Origin: Deltaproteobacteria bacterium SM23_61
GTDB lineage: Bacteria; Desulfobacterota; SM23-61
DNA: 41,002 bases
Direction: 5' to 3'
Assembly: GCA_001304105.1 (NCBI GenBank)
Contig: LJUR01000010.1
Span: forward strand, 1-41,002
Position numbers and translations under genes: made by a program. This document shows, piece after piece, positions 14,629 through 21,375 of the stretch. Within the stretch, counting starts at the first letter, position 1, and every line of letters starts with the position of its first letter. The notes under the pieces were generated by a model. The model was not told the DNA's origin. It was given only the letters and a program-made list of their open reading frames with translations, and searched no databases.

Positions 14629-15915
14629 TTATTCCAGGCTCAGATAATCTGGATTGAAAGGCTCCTTCTTCTTCATCAAGGTCCAGGCAATGATCAACAG
14701 CTTCGCCGCCAGCTTCACTCGCATCTTGGTCTTGATCCCAGGCTCTCTTTCTCGACCCCGGAGCTGATTCGTGAAATAAACGATAAAGTGCCGATCCCGG
14801 ATCGAAGCAATGAAAGCCGCCTGGTACAAGGCATAGCGAAGATCCGCTTTGCCCTTCTTGGAAATGACCGGGACCGCACTCTGAGAAGTCTTCCCACTCC
14901 GTTCCGCACTCAGGTCTAAACCGGCCATCTTCAAAACCTGTCTCCCATTCTGAAACCGAAACGGATCCCCGATCGCCCCCAGAACCTTCGAAGATACATC
15001 CGGACCAAAACCAGGAATACTCAGCAAAAATTCATACTCGGGAAACTGGGAGCAGATCTCTTGAATCTTTTCCTTGACCTCCTCTATCCTCTGCCGGATC
15101 TGCTTCAGCCCCTCCACCATCACCTTCGCCTCAAACTCAACCGCCGACCCTACCTCGCGGCCCACCGAGTCCACAGCCATCTTCCAAATAGTCTGCAGCC
15201 GCTTCCCCTGAGAGGACCGCACCCGATCCGAACTTACCCTCTGGACAAACTCCTCATACTCCATACCGGCGATCTCCGATGGGTCCAAACACCAATGGAC
15301 TACCGCCAATGCCGTGCTCTCCGATTGCTCGTAGTACCGATCCAACTCCGGAAAATACTTCGCTACCAGATGATTCCGAATCCGCACCCGATACCCGTGC
15401 TCCTCCCTCTTCAACCGCCTCTTCAACGACAACAAATCCCGCAATTCCTGCAACTCCCCCACCGGAAACTCATAAAATAGACACTTCCCCTGGGACATCA
15501 AATCGGCCACATTCGCCGCATCCCGAGTGTCATTCGTGTCCCAACGCCCATCCAGGGTCTTGCGATTCTCATGCGCCGCCACCCCAGAGACCAATACCAC
15601 CCCCTGCCCACACCGGATCAAATGCTCTCCCAAGGGCTTATGATAATTCCCCGTAGGCTCCATCCCGAAAACCACCTTCTTCAGCCCCTCCTGAACCTTC
15701 ATCGCTTCCGCCTGCCCCAGAAGCTTCCGAAATCCCGCCAGGCTATTCTCAAAAACCAGTCGCCTCAAAAGCGTCTTCCCGGTGGCCGTGCCAAAAAAAG
15801 CATGATGATTGTCTTTGGCCACATCGATGCCCACCAGCAAATACTCCCCCGATCCCCGTACCTCTTTCCGGAATTGACGAAACTCCTCCAATCTGCTACC
15901 ATTTTCTTGCTTCAT
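14629..15915 (-). CDS. IS110-family transposase (DEDD recombinase)
   Basis: A 428-residue transposase. The N-terminal RuvC-like DEDD domain starts with LLVGIDVAKDNHHAFF (first Asp about residue 31), followed by VVFGMEPTGNYHKPL and DTNDTRDAANVADL. A helical linker occupies the middle. The C-terminal Transposase_20 domain carries LLSIPGFGPDVSSKVLGAIG, and ISKKGKADLRYALYQAA with the catalytic serine of the Tnp domain. IS110 enzymes use a bridge RNA to choose target and donor. ATG at 15915 is preceded by AGGAGGTTTCTT, a strong ribosome site that lies inside a 14-bp inverted repeat. The frame is intact, so the element may be active. Length is at the long end for the family. Confidence 0.95.
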   Translation of the reverse strand: MKQENGSRLEEFRQFRKEVRGSGEYLLVGIDVAKDNHHAFFGTATGKTLLRRLVFENSLAGFRKLLGQAEAMKVQEGLKKVVFGMEPTGNYHKPLGEHLIRCGQGVVLVSGVAAHENRKTLDGRWDTNDTRDAANVADLMSQGKCLFYEFPVGELQELRDLLSLKRRLKREEHGYRVRIRNHLVAKYFPELDRYYEQSESTALAVVHWCLDPSEIAGMEYEEFVQRVSSDRVRSSQGKRLQTIWKMAVDSVGREVGSAVEFEAKVMVEGLKQIRQRIEEVKEKIQEICSQFPEYEFLLSIPGFGPDVSSKVLGAIGDPFRFQNGRQVLKMAGLDLSAERSGKTSQSAVPVISKKGKADLRYALYQAAFIASIRDRHFIVYFTNQLRGREREPGIKTKMRVKLAAKLLIIAWTLMKKKEPFNPDYLSLE

Positions 15916-16054
15916 AAGAAACCTCCTGTGGGAATAGTTTTGGGTTGTCGGACCCTATGCTATCTCTTTACAGGAGGTTTCTTTTTTCCAAAAGGTGGAG
16001 TAACATACCAAATAAATTTTTCTTACCTCACCCTTTGGAGTCTGTCCAACCATC
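15916..16054 (-). ncRNA. Candidate IS110 bridge RNA / transposase leader (two stem-loops)
   Basis: On the minus strand the leader folds by eye into two hairpins. The first pairs CCAAAGGGTGAGGTAA with TTACTCCACCTTTTGG (G-U pairs included, one mismatch) around a 19-base loop. The second pairs AAGAAACCTCCTGT perfectly with ACAGGAGGTTTCTT around a 40-base loop, which itself holds short ATAG/CTAT and GGGT/ACCC pairs. Two stems with large internal loops, placed between the element end and the transposase, are the layout known for IS110-group bridge RNAs. The second stem also covers the transposase ribosome site. Guide pairing to target or donor was not established. Confidence 0.5.
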
Positions 16055-16069
16055 AGTTCGATATATAAC

Positions 16070-16096
16070 GTTGGTTCTAAGTGACCTTGCGCTTCG
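16070..16096 (+). repeat. Direct repeat R, copy 1 (right half; left half at 14315-14321)
   Basis: GTTGGTTCTAAGTGACCTTG continues the repeat seen intact at 17473 and 18731. Its AGGGGAC left part lies on the other side of the IS110 element. The 100 bases that follow, up to the ATPase gene, show nothing recognisable. Confidence 0.75.
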
Positions 16097-16198
16097 GACG
16101 ATCCGCGAGCTTCGGCACTTTGGGTTGCGTGTTTTATGCTTGGTGGAAGTTGAGTGGAATCTGGGGCGTTGAAAAGAGATTTGAATTGTTTGAACGCA

Positions 16199-17359
16199 CT
16201 ATTTCAGAGGAGGTAGGTCTTCAAGTAAACGCGCCAAACTGATGGCCTGGATCTTCTTGCCAAGTTGGAAGGTCGTCTCTCCTGCATGAATAAGGCACAA
16301 GGATTGCAGCTTGAGATCGGCCAACGCACTGCGCATCGATGGCGTAATGGTCGGAGAACTGGTCCGCTTGAACTCAAACCCTAATCGCTTCCTGCCCCTG
16401 ACAACGAGCAGATCCAGTTCGGCCCCTCCGTGCGTAGCCCAAAAGTAGCATTCGTCTCCCCTGGCCTCCAGCTGGCGTATGACCTGCCCCATGGCGAATC
16501 CCTCCCAAGAGGCTCCTACCTTGGGGTGCCCTTCGAGATCCGCCAGCGTTCGAAGGTTAAGCAGGGTATGCAGCAGGCCGCTGTCCACCAAGTATATCTT
16601 GGGAGCCTTAACCTGCCGCTTTGAAATATTTTCATGCCACGGCTGTAACTGGCGAATGACCAAAGCCGATGTCAGCACATCCAAATAATTCCGCACTGTT
16701 GTGTCGGCAACGCCAAAGGAACGCGCGAACTCGGAAGCATTCCATGTCTGACCATGGTAGTGACTGAGCATGGTCCAGAAGCGACGTATCGTGGTCGATC
16801 GGATGTTTATACCCAGTTGGGGAAGATCTCTTTCCAGAAAGGTTCGTATGAACCCTCGGCGCCACTCGTCACTTTCAGCATGACTCCGGGCGAGAAAAGA
16901 TCGCGGAAACCCGCCTCGCACCCAAAGCTGCATAGCGTTTTCGACGCCCACCTCATCGAGGGAGAAACCACCCAGTTCATGGTAGAAGATGCGACCCGCG
17001 AGCGTCTCAGAGCTCCGGCGGATCAAATCGGGCGAGGCACTACCCAGCAGCAAGAAACGCGTTGATGCCTTAGGCTGATCGACCAAGACACGTAGAACCG
17101 GGAAAAGATCTGCTCGCTGCTGGATTTCATCAATGACCACAAGCCCCTTCCGTTGTTTTAGCGTCAGCATCGGATCGGAAAGTCGTGCCAGATCCTCCGG
17201 GTTCTCCAGATCGAAATAGGCAGGTGGTTCTTTGGTCTCTGCGAGAAGCGAGCGTGCGAGCGTTGTCTTTCCGACCTGACGGGCTCCGATGATTGCAATC
17301 ACCGGATGTCGCCGGAGTAATTTGCGGACCGTTTCAATCTGTCGAGCCCGATCGATCAT
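16199..17359 (-). CDS. AAA-family ATPase with DUF4143 domain
   Basis: A 386-residue protein of the AAA_14/DUF4143 class. The N-terminal P-loop domain has Walker A GARQVGKTTLA (residues about 25-35), Walker B GLVVIDEIQQ and the sensor LLLGSASPDLIRRSSETLAGR. The C-terminal DUF4143 part includes VADTTVRNYLDVLTSALVIRQL and ends with a PD-(D/E)XK-like core (ELDLLV and FEFKRTSSP). These proteins are widespread on accessory DNA, but their function is unproven. ATG at 17359 lacks a strong ribosome site. A 15-bp inverted repeat overlapping a TTGACA box lies just upstream, suggesting autoregulation. The gene is bracketed by direct repeats R1 and R2, which supports transfer as a cassette. Confidence 0.9.
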   Translation of the reverse strand: MIDRARQIETVRKLLRRHPVIAIIGARQVGKTTLARSLLAETKEPPAYFDLENPEDLARLSDPMLTLKQRKGLVVIDEIQQRADLFPVLRVLVDQPKASTRFLLLGSASPDLIRRSSETLAGRIFYHELGGFSLDEVGVENAMQLWVRGGFPRSFLARSHAESDEWRRGFIRTFLERDLPQLGINIRSTTIRRFWTMLSHYHGQTWNASEFARSFGVADTTVRNYLDVLTSALVIRQLQPWHENISKRQVKAPKIYLVDSGLLHTLLNLRTLADLEGHPKVGASWEGFAMGQVIRQLEARGDECYFWATHGGAELDLLVVRGRKRLGFEFKRTSSPTITPSMRSALADLKLQSLCLIHAGETTFQLGKKIQAISLARLLEDLPPLK

Positions 17360-17370
17360 AGCTGGAGCTT

Positions 17371-17409
17371 ACCTTGAAAATTCGGTCTTGTCAACCGATA
17401 TTTCAAGGT
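17371..17409 (-). promoter_or_regulatory. Palindromic operator over the ATPase promoter
   Basis: ACCTTGAAAATTCGG and CCGATATTTCAAGGT are inverted copies (13 of 15) around a nine-base centre that contains TTGACA on the minus strand. The gene starts 12 bases from the inner edge. A -10 box (TAAGCT) at 17-base spacing is weak. Confidence 0.5.
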
Positions 17410-17472
17410 GGCATTTTCGGGCCACTGAAGCATCGGCGTCGAATGCAGCCCTCTTCGAATGAAATGGAAAGA

Positions 17473-17501
17473 AGGGGACGTTGGTTCTAAGTGACCTTGC
17501 G
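17473..17501 (+). repeat. Direct repeat R, copy 2 (intact)
   Basis: AGGGGACGTTGGTTCTAAGT followed by GACCTTGCGG. It shares more than 24 consecutive bases with copy 3 and joins the halves flanking the IS110 element. A degenerate echo, GTAAGGTACCGGTCCTAAAT, lies 25 bases downstream. The rest of 17410-17645 shows no gene. Confidence 0.8.
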
Positions 17502-17645
17502 GATGTCCTCGTTGCGCGTTACGTAAGGTACCGGTCCTAAATGATATCTTTTAGCCTGTGGACCAGGGAAGTTGGGAACCCCCCCGGGGATCCGAGGGAT
17601 GTCCGTGCAGAAGGTGCTTAAAGATTTGAGAGGGAGGGCAAGAAA

Positions 17646-18125
17646 TTATAGGCCCATAAAAGAATCCCACTCCTTCAGCGCTGCCCAGCCTAAGGCATTG
17701 AAAATTGTGGGAAATTCTCTTGCGGATTCAAAAAGATCTGGATTTTTGTGAAAAAAATAAGTTAAAATGCGAACGAAGTAAATGGATTTCCAGCCGTAGG
17801 AATTTAACTCACTTACCCAACCCCAAACCTTCTGGAGGGAAGGATGGCCAAGAGAATCCAGAAGGTGCCTTTCTAAGGCTTCCGGGGGGAATGGTTTTCC
17901 CTGCGGAAGCCTTTTGTCTTTTTGTCTCGATGCATAATCCCAACTGAAATTTCCAAAAGCAAGGGACTCGAGGAAAGTAATCTTTGCGTGCGCAAGGCTT
18001 CTTGCCTGTCTTCTTGACAGGCATCGCTGGGGGGCGGGATAGCCTCCTGACACAGACGTCGCCAGAAAGCAGAATTGAAAATGGCAACATTTTTGATTTC
18101 GGGCATGATGGTGAGTTGCATGCAA
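17646..18125 (-). CDS. Hypothetical protein or gene remnant, unrecognised
   Basis: A 159-codon frame from a TTG start. The C-terminal half (ERHLLDSLGHPSLQKVWGWV and onward, ending WAALKEWDSFMGL) has a composition typical of a real protein. The N-terminal part (HATHHHARNQKCCHFQF) looks like chance translation and overlaps a short palindromic CTGTCTTCTTGACAG stretch. No ribosome site supports the TTG. I do not recognise a family. It may be the remaining 3' part of a decayed gene in the accessory block between repeats R2 and R3. Confidence 0.35.
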   Translation of the reverse strand: MHATHHHARNQKCCHFQFCFLATSVSGGYPAPQRCLSRRQARSLAHAKITFLESLAFGNFSWDYASRQKDKRLPQGKPFPPEALERHLLDSLGHPSLQKVWGWVSELNSYGWKSIYFVRILTYFFHKNPDLFESAREFPTIFNALGWAALKEWDSFMGL

Positions 18126-18170
18126 AAGGGAAAAAGAGATTGGATCTTATAAACAAGGGAGGTGATCAAC

Positions 18171-18689
18171 ATGGCAAACGGGGATGAAAAACCGAAAATC
18201 CGGTCCATGACCCTGGAGGATCTGGATCCAATCCTGGCCATTGACCACAAGATCAGGGCAATGGGGAAGGCCATTACCTACGCGAACCTGACAACCGAGC
18301 GGCTTTTCACGATCGACAGGAAATCAGGTCGCCTGGCGAGGCCGGTCAGCTATGTTGAACTGATCACGGGAGATGTGACCGGGTTGCTTGAATTCGGGTT
18401 GGTGGCAGAAGTCAAAAATCACGTCCGGGGATTTATTTTGGGGCGCGTGGGACACGTGGGGGCATCGGGAGCCCAGGTTGGCTTGATTCTTATTCTGGGC
18501 GTGCACCCGGATTATTGGCACAAGGGGATTGCCAAGGAGCTTGTCCGTGGGATTTGTGATCAATTTCGGAAGAAAGGGATCCGAGCCGTCCATATCGGCA
18601 TCGATCAACGGGATAAAGACCTGATCGGATTCTTCGAGGGCATTGGTTTCAGCGTGGGGCACTTAATCGACTATTCCAAGAGTTTATGA
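18171..18689 (+). CDS. GNAT-family N-acetyltransferase
   Basis: A 172-residue single-domain acetyltransferase. The start IRSMTLEDLDPILAIDHKIR is a typical GNAT first strand and helix. The core LILILGVHPDYWHKGIAKELVRGICDQF contains the acetyl-CoA pyrophosphate loop in the pattern V.P.Y...GI...L, and the end IDQRDKDLIGFFEGIGFSVG is the usual GNAT strand 5 to helix 4 region. ATG at 18171 is eight bases after GGAGG in AAGGGAGGTGATCAAC, so it is preferred over the GTG at 18162. The substrate is unknown. The gene lies between repeats R2 and R3. Confidence 0.85.
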   Translation: MANGDEKPKIRSMTLEDLDPILAIDHKIRAMGKAITYANLTTERLFTIDRKSGRLARPVSYVELITGDVTGLLEFGLVAEVKNHVRGFILGRVGHVGASGAQVGLILILGVHPDYWHKGIAKELVRGICDQFRKKGIRAVHIGIDQRDKDLIGFFEGIGFSVGHLIDYSKSL

Positions 18690-18730
18690 AAAGGAGACGA
18701 TGAAGGAAGAAGGTGGAATCATGGGAAAGT

Positions 18731-18756
18731 AGGGGACGTTGGTTCTAAGTGACCTT
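18731..18756 (+). repeat. Direct repeat R, copy 3 (intact)
   Basis: AGGGGACGTTGGTTCTAAGT followed by GACCTT, in the same orientation as copies 1 and 2. It begins about 40 bases after the GNAT stop. Confidence 0.8.
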
Positions 18757-18799
18757 ACCAAAACCACCCTACTTCCCCCCCGGCATAACCCATTTCCCG

Positions 18800-18885
18800 C
18801 ACGAGCGTCAGGCTAAGGCCTGACTTGAGGAATGTGCGGCAGGGCGCACTCGAGGAGGGGCCTGCGGCCTTGAGGGAATAAAAAT
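18800..18885. repeat. CTTGAGGA-type repeat with short hairpins
   Basis: GAGCGTCAGGCTAAGGCCTG, ACTTGAGGAATGTGCGGCAG and GAGGGGCCTGCGGCCTTGAG belong to the family seen at 13530 and 10300. A heptamer-like TTATTGGTTATTCGGTATTT run follows. Confidence 0.5.
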
Positions 18886-18964
18886 CGGGAAGACGTTATT
18901 GGTTATTCGGTATTTGTTGGAAGCCTTGCGAAAAAGGATCAAAAAGGAAGGAGAAAAATCATTT

Positions 18965-18991
18965 TTGACAGGGAGAAGAGGGTGTGATAAT
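18965..18991 (+). promoter_or_regulatory. Sigma-70-type promoter for the FN3 protein gene
   Basis: TTGACA, a 15-base spacer and GATAAT. Its position inside the 5' part of the track ORF (18899 start) argues that translation begins further downstream, at 19061. Confidence 0.5.
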
Positions 18992-19060
18992 TTAGTTTTT
19001 TGGGTATGGATATCATTCCATAGCCCCAAAAATCCGATTTCGCAGCTCTGGGTAGAAATA

Positions 19061-20002
19061 ATGGAAAGAAAGTTTCCCGGAAGATTCACGATGCTATTCA
19101 AGCTCTTTTCATTTGCTTTATTCACTGCACTCCTATTCGTTTTTCCGTTCGTTGCGGTTGGCGCCCAACTCACCGTGGCATGGGATCCTAACACCGAAGC
19201 GGATCTAAAAGGATATCGGGTATACTACGGGACGGCTTCACGAAGCTACGGGCCCCCTTTCGATGTGGGCAAAGCAACGTCTTACACCTTAACGAACCTT
19301 GCCCCAGGACAGAAATTTTTTATCGCCGTAACCGCCTACGACACATCAGACAAAGAAAGTGCTTTTTCAAATGAGGTAAGTGCCACGACACCGGCCCTCG
19401 AGGGGATCAGGGCTCCAAATGTGCTCACGGGTCCCACAAGCGGAAGGACAGCGGTTGCCTTAAGCTATACGGCAGGAGGCTCTTCTTCCAGTCTTGGCCA
19501 TTCGATCCAGTATCAATTTGATTGGAAGGGGGACGGGACCGTTCTGTCACCCTGGGGTTCGGCTGTTCAATCCAGGACATGGACTGCCGGGGGTACTTAT
19601 CGGGTCAGGGCAAGGGCACGATGTGCAATCCATACCAACCTGGTTTCCGGCTGGTCTGATTCTCTTTCCGTAAGCATCGGTGTGCCCAGATATCTAAGTG
19701 CGGCTGGATCTCCAATTATAAACAGTTTTGCGATCGAAAATGGATCGCCGACCACCCATACGAGGAGAGTTATCCTTCATAATGTAGCCACCAACAAGCC
19801 CAGGTACTACATGGCGAGCGAATCATCGGAATTTTCCGGAGCCAGGTGGAGGTTCTATTCCCGGAGACCGAAATTTCCACTCAGTGCGGGCGCCGGGAAA
19901 AAGACCATCTATTTTAAAGTGAAAAACAGGTTTGGTGAGTCGCCGGTGGTTAGTGGTACAATCACGGTGAGAGAAGAAGGGATTCTCGTCCCGAATAACT
20001 AA
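19061..20002 (+). CDS. Secreted fibronectin type III domain protein
   Basis: A 313-residue exported protein. The signal peptide is MLFKLFSFALFTALLFVFPFVAVGAQ, about ten residues after the chosen start. An FN3 domain follows: LTVAWDPNTEADLKGYRVYYG to NEVSATTP. A second Ig/PKD-like module (IQYQFDWKGDGTVLSPWG, WTAGGTYRVRARARC) comes next, and then a C-terminal beta-rich region that is repetitive in style (SSEFSGARWRFYSRRPKFPL). Such proteins are extracellular or envelope-bound, often in polysaccharide or adhesion contexts. ATG at 19061 lies 70 bases after a plausible promoter; ATG at 19091, directly at the signal peptide, is an alternative. The last codons run into a 7-bp periodic array. Confidence 0.75.
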   Translation: MERKFPGRFTMLFKLFSFALFTALLFVFPFVAVGAQLTVAWDPNTEADLKGYRVYYGTASRSYGPPFDVGKATSYTLTNLAPGQKFFIAVTAYDTSDKESAFSNEVSATTPALEGIRAPNVLTGPTSGRTAVALSYTAGGSSSSLGHSIQYQFDWKGDGTVLSPWGSAVQSRTWTAGGTYRVRARARCAIHTNLVSGWSDSLSVSIGVPRYLSAAGSPIINSFAIENGSPTTHTRRVILHNVATNKPRYYMASESSEFSGARWRFYSRRPKFPLSAGAGKKTIYFKVKNRFGESPVVSGTITVREEGILVPNN

Positions 20003-20060
20003 TAACTTATGACGTATAACGTTTACCCCGTCATTCCATCATTCCAATATTCCAGTATTT
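19993..20060. repeat. Heptamer array AATAACT and ATTCC-octamer array
   Basis: AATAACT AATAACT TATGACG TATAACG is 7-bp periodic and begins inside the FN3 stop region. It is followed by TCATTCCATCATTCCAATAT, where ATTCC recurs every eight bases. The 118-base gap before the dehydrogenase stop holds no gene. Confidence 0.55.
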
Positions 20061-20120
20061 TACTATAGCGGGGACCTCCTTTTCCTGCACGATCCGTTCT
20101 TTTTTTGCCGGGCCGCCTCT

Positions 20121-21200
20121 TCAATCCCTTTCCAATTCCTCCCGTATCGCGGCGGCCACCCGGGAGGCGCCCCCTTCCACCAGACCGGCTGAGGAAATCC
20201 CAAAGCGCTCTTTTTCCAGGGCCTGCCGGACGGCTTTTTCCAGGAGAAGGGCCTCCTTCTTCCGTCCAAGGTAATCCAGCATCATTCCGGCGGCCAGGAT
20301 CTGGGAGAGCGGATTGGCTTTGTTCTTCCCCGCGATATCCAGGGCCGAGCCGTGGATGGGCTCGAAGTAAGCCCGCCCGTCGCCGACGTTGGCGGAGGGA
20401 CACATGCCCAGACCGCCGATGGTGGCCCCGCCCAGGTCGCTGAGGATGTCCCCGAACATGTTTTCGGTGACCAGTACCTGGAAATGCTCGGGGCGCATGA
20501 CCAGCGCGGCCGAAGCCGCATCCACATAGATATTTTCCGCCTCCACCCCCGGGAATTCCCGGGCCACCCCGGCGAAGATCTGACGGAAGAAGTAGAAGCT
20601 GCGGAGGACATTGCTCTTTTCCACCAGGGTGACCCTCTTCCGCCCGTCCTCGGGAGCCCCGGGGACCTTTTCCATGGCCATCTTGAAAGCAAACCGGCAG
20701 ATCCTCTCGCATCCTTTTCTAGTCAGAAGGAGGGTGTCGCTGGCGGCCTGTTCGGTGATGATTCCGCGGCCGCGGGATAAGTAGAGGCCCTCGGTGTTTT
20801 CCCTCACCATGATGTAATCGATGCTTCCCGGCGGCCGGTCCTTGAGGGGGATGGCCACCTTGGGAAAGAGCTTGACGGGGCGCACGTTGGCGTAGAGGTC
20901 GAAACCGCTGCGCAGCACCCCGCCCAGGACGCCGGCTTCCGTTCCGTCCGGTAACCGACCCCCCGGCAGGCCCACCGGCCCCTTCAGGGTGGCATCGGCC
21001 TTGCGGATCGCCTCCAGGGTTTCCGGAGAGATATTCACCCCGTTCTTCTGGTAGTATCCCGCGCCCGCTTCATGGAAGGCATAGGCCAGACGAAAGTCCC
21101 CGGCCAGCTCCTGGATTTTGTCCAGCACCTGGACCGCGGCATCGAGGAGTTCAGGCCCGATCCCGTCGCCGGGGATCATAACAATATTGTATGTTTTCAT
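20121..21200 (-). CDS. Isocitrate/isopropylmalate dehydrogenase-family protein (NAD-type)
   Basis: A 359-residue beta-decarboxylating dehydrogenase. It has the N-terminal MIPGDGIGPELLDAA, the substrate-binding ANVRPVKLFP, MVRENTEGLY, VEKSNVLR, YVDAASAALVMRP, and metal-site GDILSDLGGATIGGLGMCPSAN. The signature EPIHGSALDIAGKNKANP keeps an Asp where NAD-dependent members have one. ANVRPVK (rather than NLRPAK) points away from ordinary LeuB and toward isocitrate, homoisocitrate or tartrate/malate-type members, but the substrate cannot be settled by eye. Start ATG at 21200. No leu or TCA neighbours are present, so no pathway can be assigned from context. Confidence 0.85.
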   Translation of the reverse strand: MKTYNIVMIPGDGIGPELLDAAVQVLDKIQELAGDFRLAYAFHEAGAGYYQKNGVNISPETLEAIRKADATLKGPVGLPGGRLPDGTEAGVLGGVLRSGFDLYANVRPVKLFPKVAIPLKDRPPGSIDYIMVRENTEGLYLSRGRGIITEQAASDTLLLTRKGCERICRFAFKMAMEKVPGAPEDGRKRVTLVEKSNVLRSFYFFRQIFAGVAREFPGVEAENIYVDAASAALVMRPEHFQVLVTENMFGDILSDLGGATIGGLGMCPSANVGDGRAYFEPIHGSALDIAGKNKANPLSQILAAGMMLDYLGRKKEALLLEKAVRQALEKERFGISSAGLVEGGASRVAAAIREELERD

Positions 21201-21303
21201 AAATCCAAACCTCAGCTTTCCTCTTTTAATCGTTCCATTGTAAATCAGATCGCGATTCCAGGCAAAAAATTTCCAAACTCACCGGAATCCAAATCGACAA
21301 ATG

Positions 21304-21340
21304 AAAATGCCCATCAGGAATTGAACCCGATGGGCACTTT
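21304..21340 (-). terminator. Terminator after the PEP-CTERM gene
   Basis: TGCCCATC and GATGGGCA form an eight-bp stem with a 13-base loop. On the minus strand it is followed by TTTTCATTTG, 36 bases after the PEP-CTERM stop. Confidence 0.65.
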
Positions 21341-21375
21341 TGAATCCTCGCGCTTCTGTTCTCGGGAAAGGACGG

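Larger units (their letters stand above)
14322..16069 (-). mobile_element. IS110-family insertion sequence, boundaries inferred from an interrupted repeat
   Basis: The element carries one transposase (14629-15915, minus strand) with 307 non-coding bases on its 3' side and about 150 on its 5' side. The flanks rebuild a known repeat. AAATAGGGGAC ends at 14321 and GTTGGTTCTAAGTGACCTTG starts at 16070. Joined, they give the uninterrupted repeat seen at 17473 and 18731 (AGGGGACGTTGGTTCTAAGT). AC is present at both edges, as expected for a 2-bp core. There are no long terminal inverted repeats and no longer duplication, which fits IS110. Boundaries are therefore inferred to within one or two bases. 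Confidence 0.75.

Noticed and set aside
14432-14647. 71-codon ORF at the 3' end of the IS110 element
   Set aside because: It has no ribosome site or recognisable motif, and it overlaps the transposase end; it is more likely part of the element's non-coding end.
18516-18540. Sigma-54-like TTGGCACAAGGGGATTGCCA inside the GNAT gene
   Set aside because: The GG to GC spacing is 12 bases instead of 10, and it lies within coding sequence (the acetyl-CoA-binding region).
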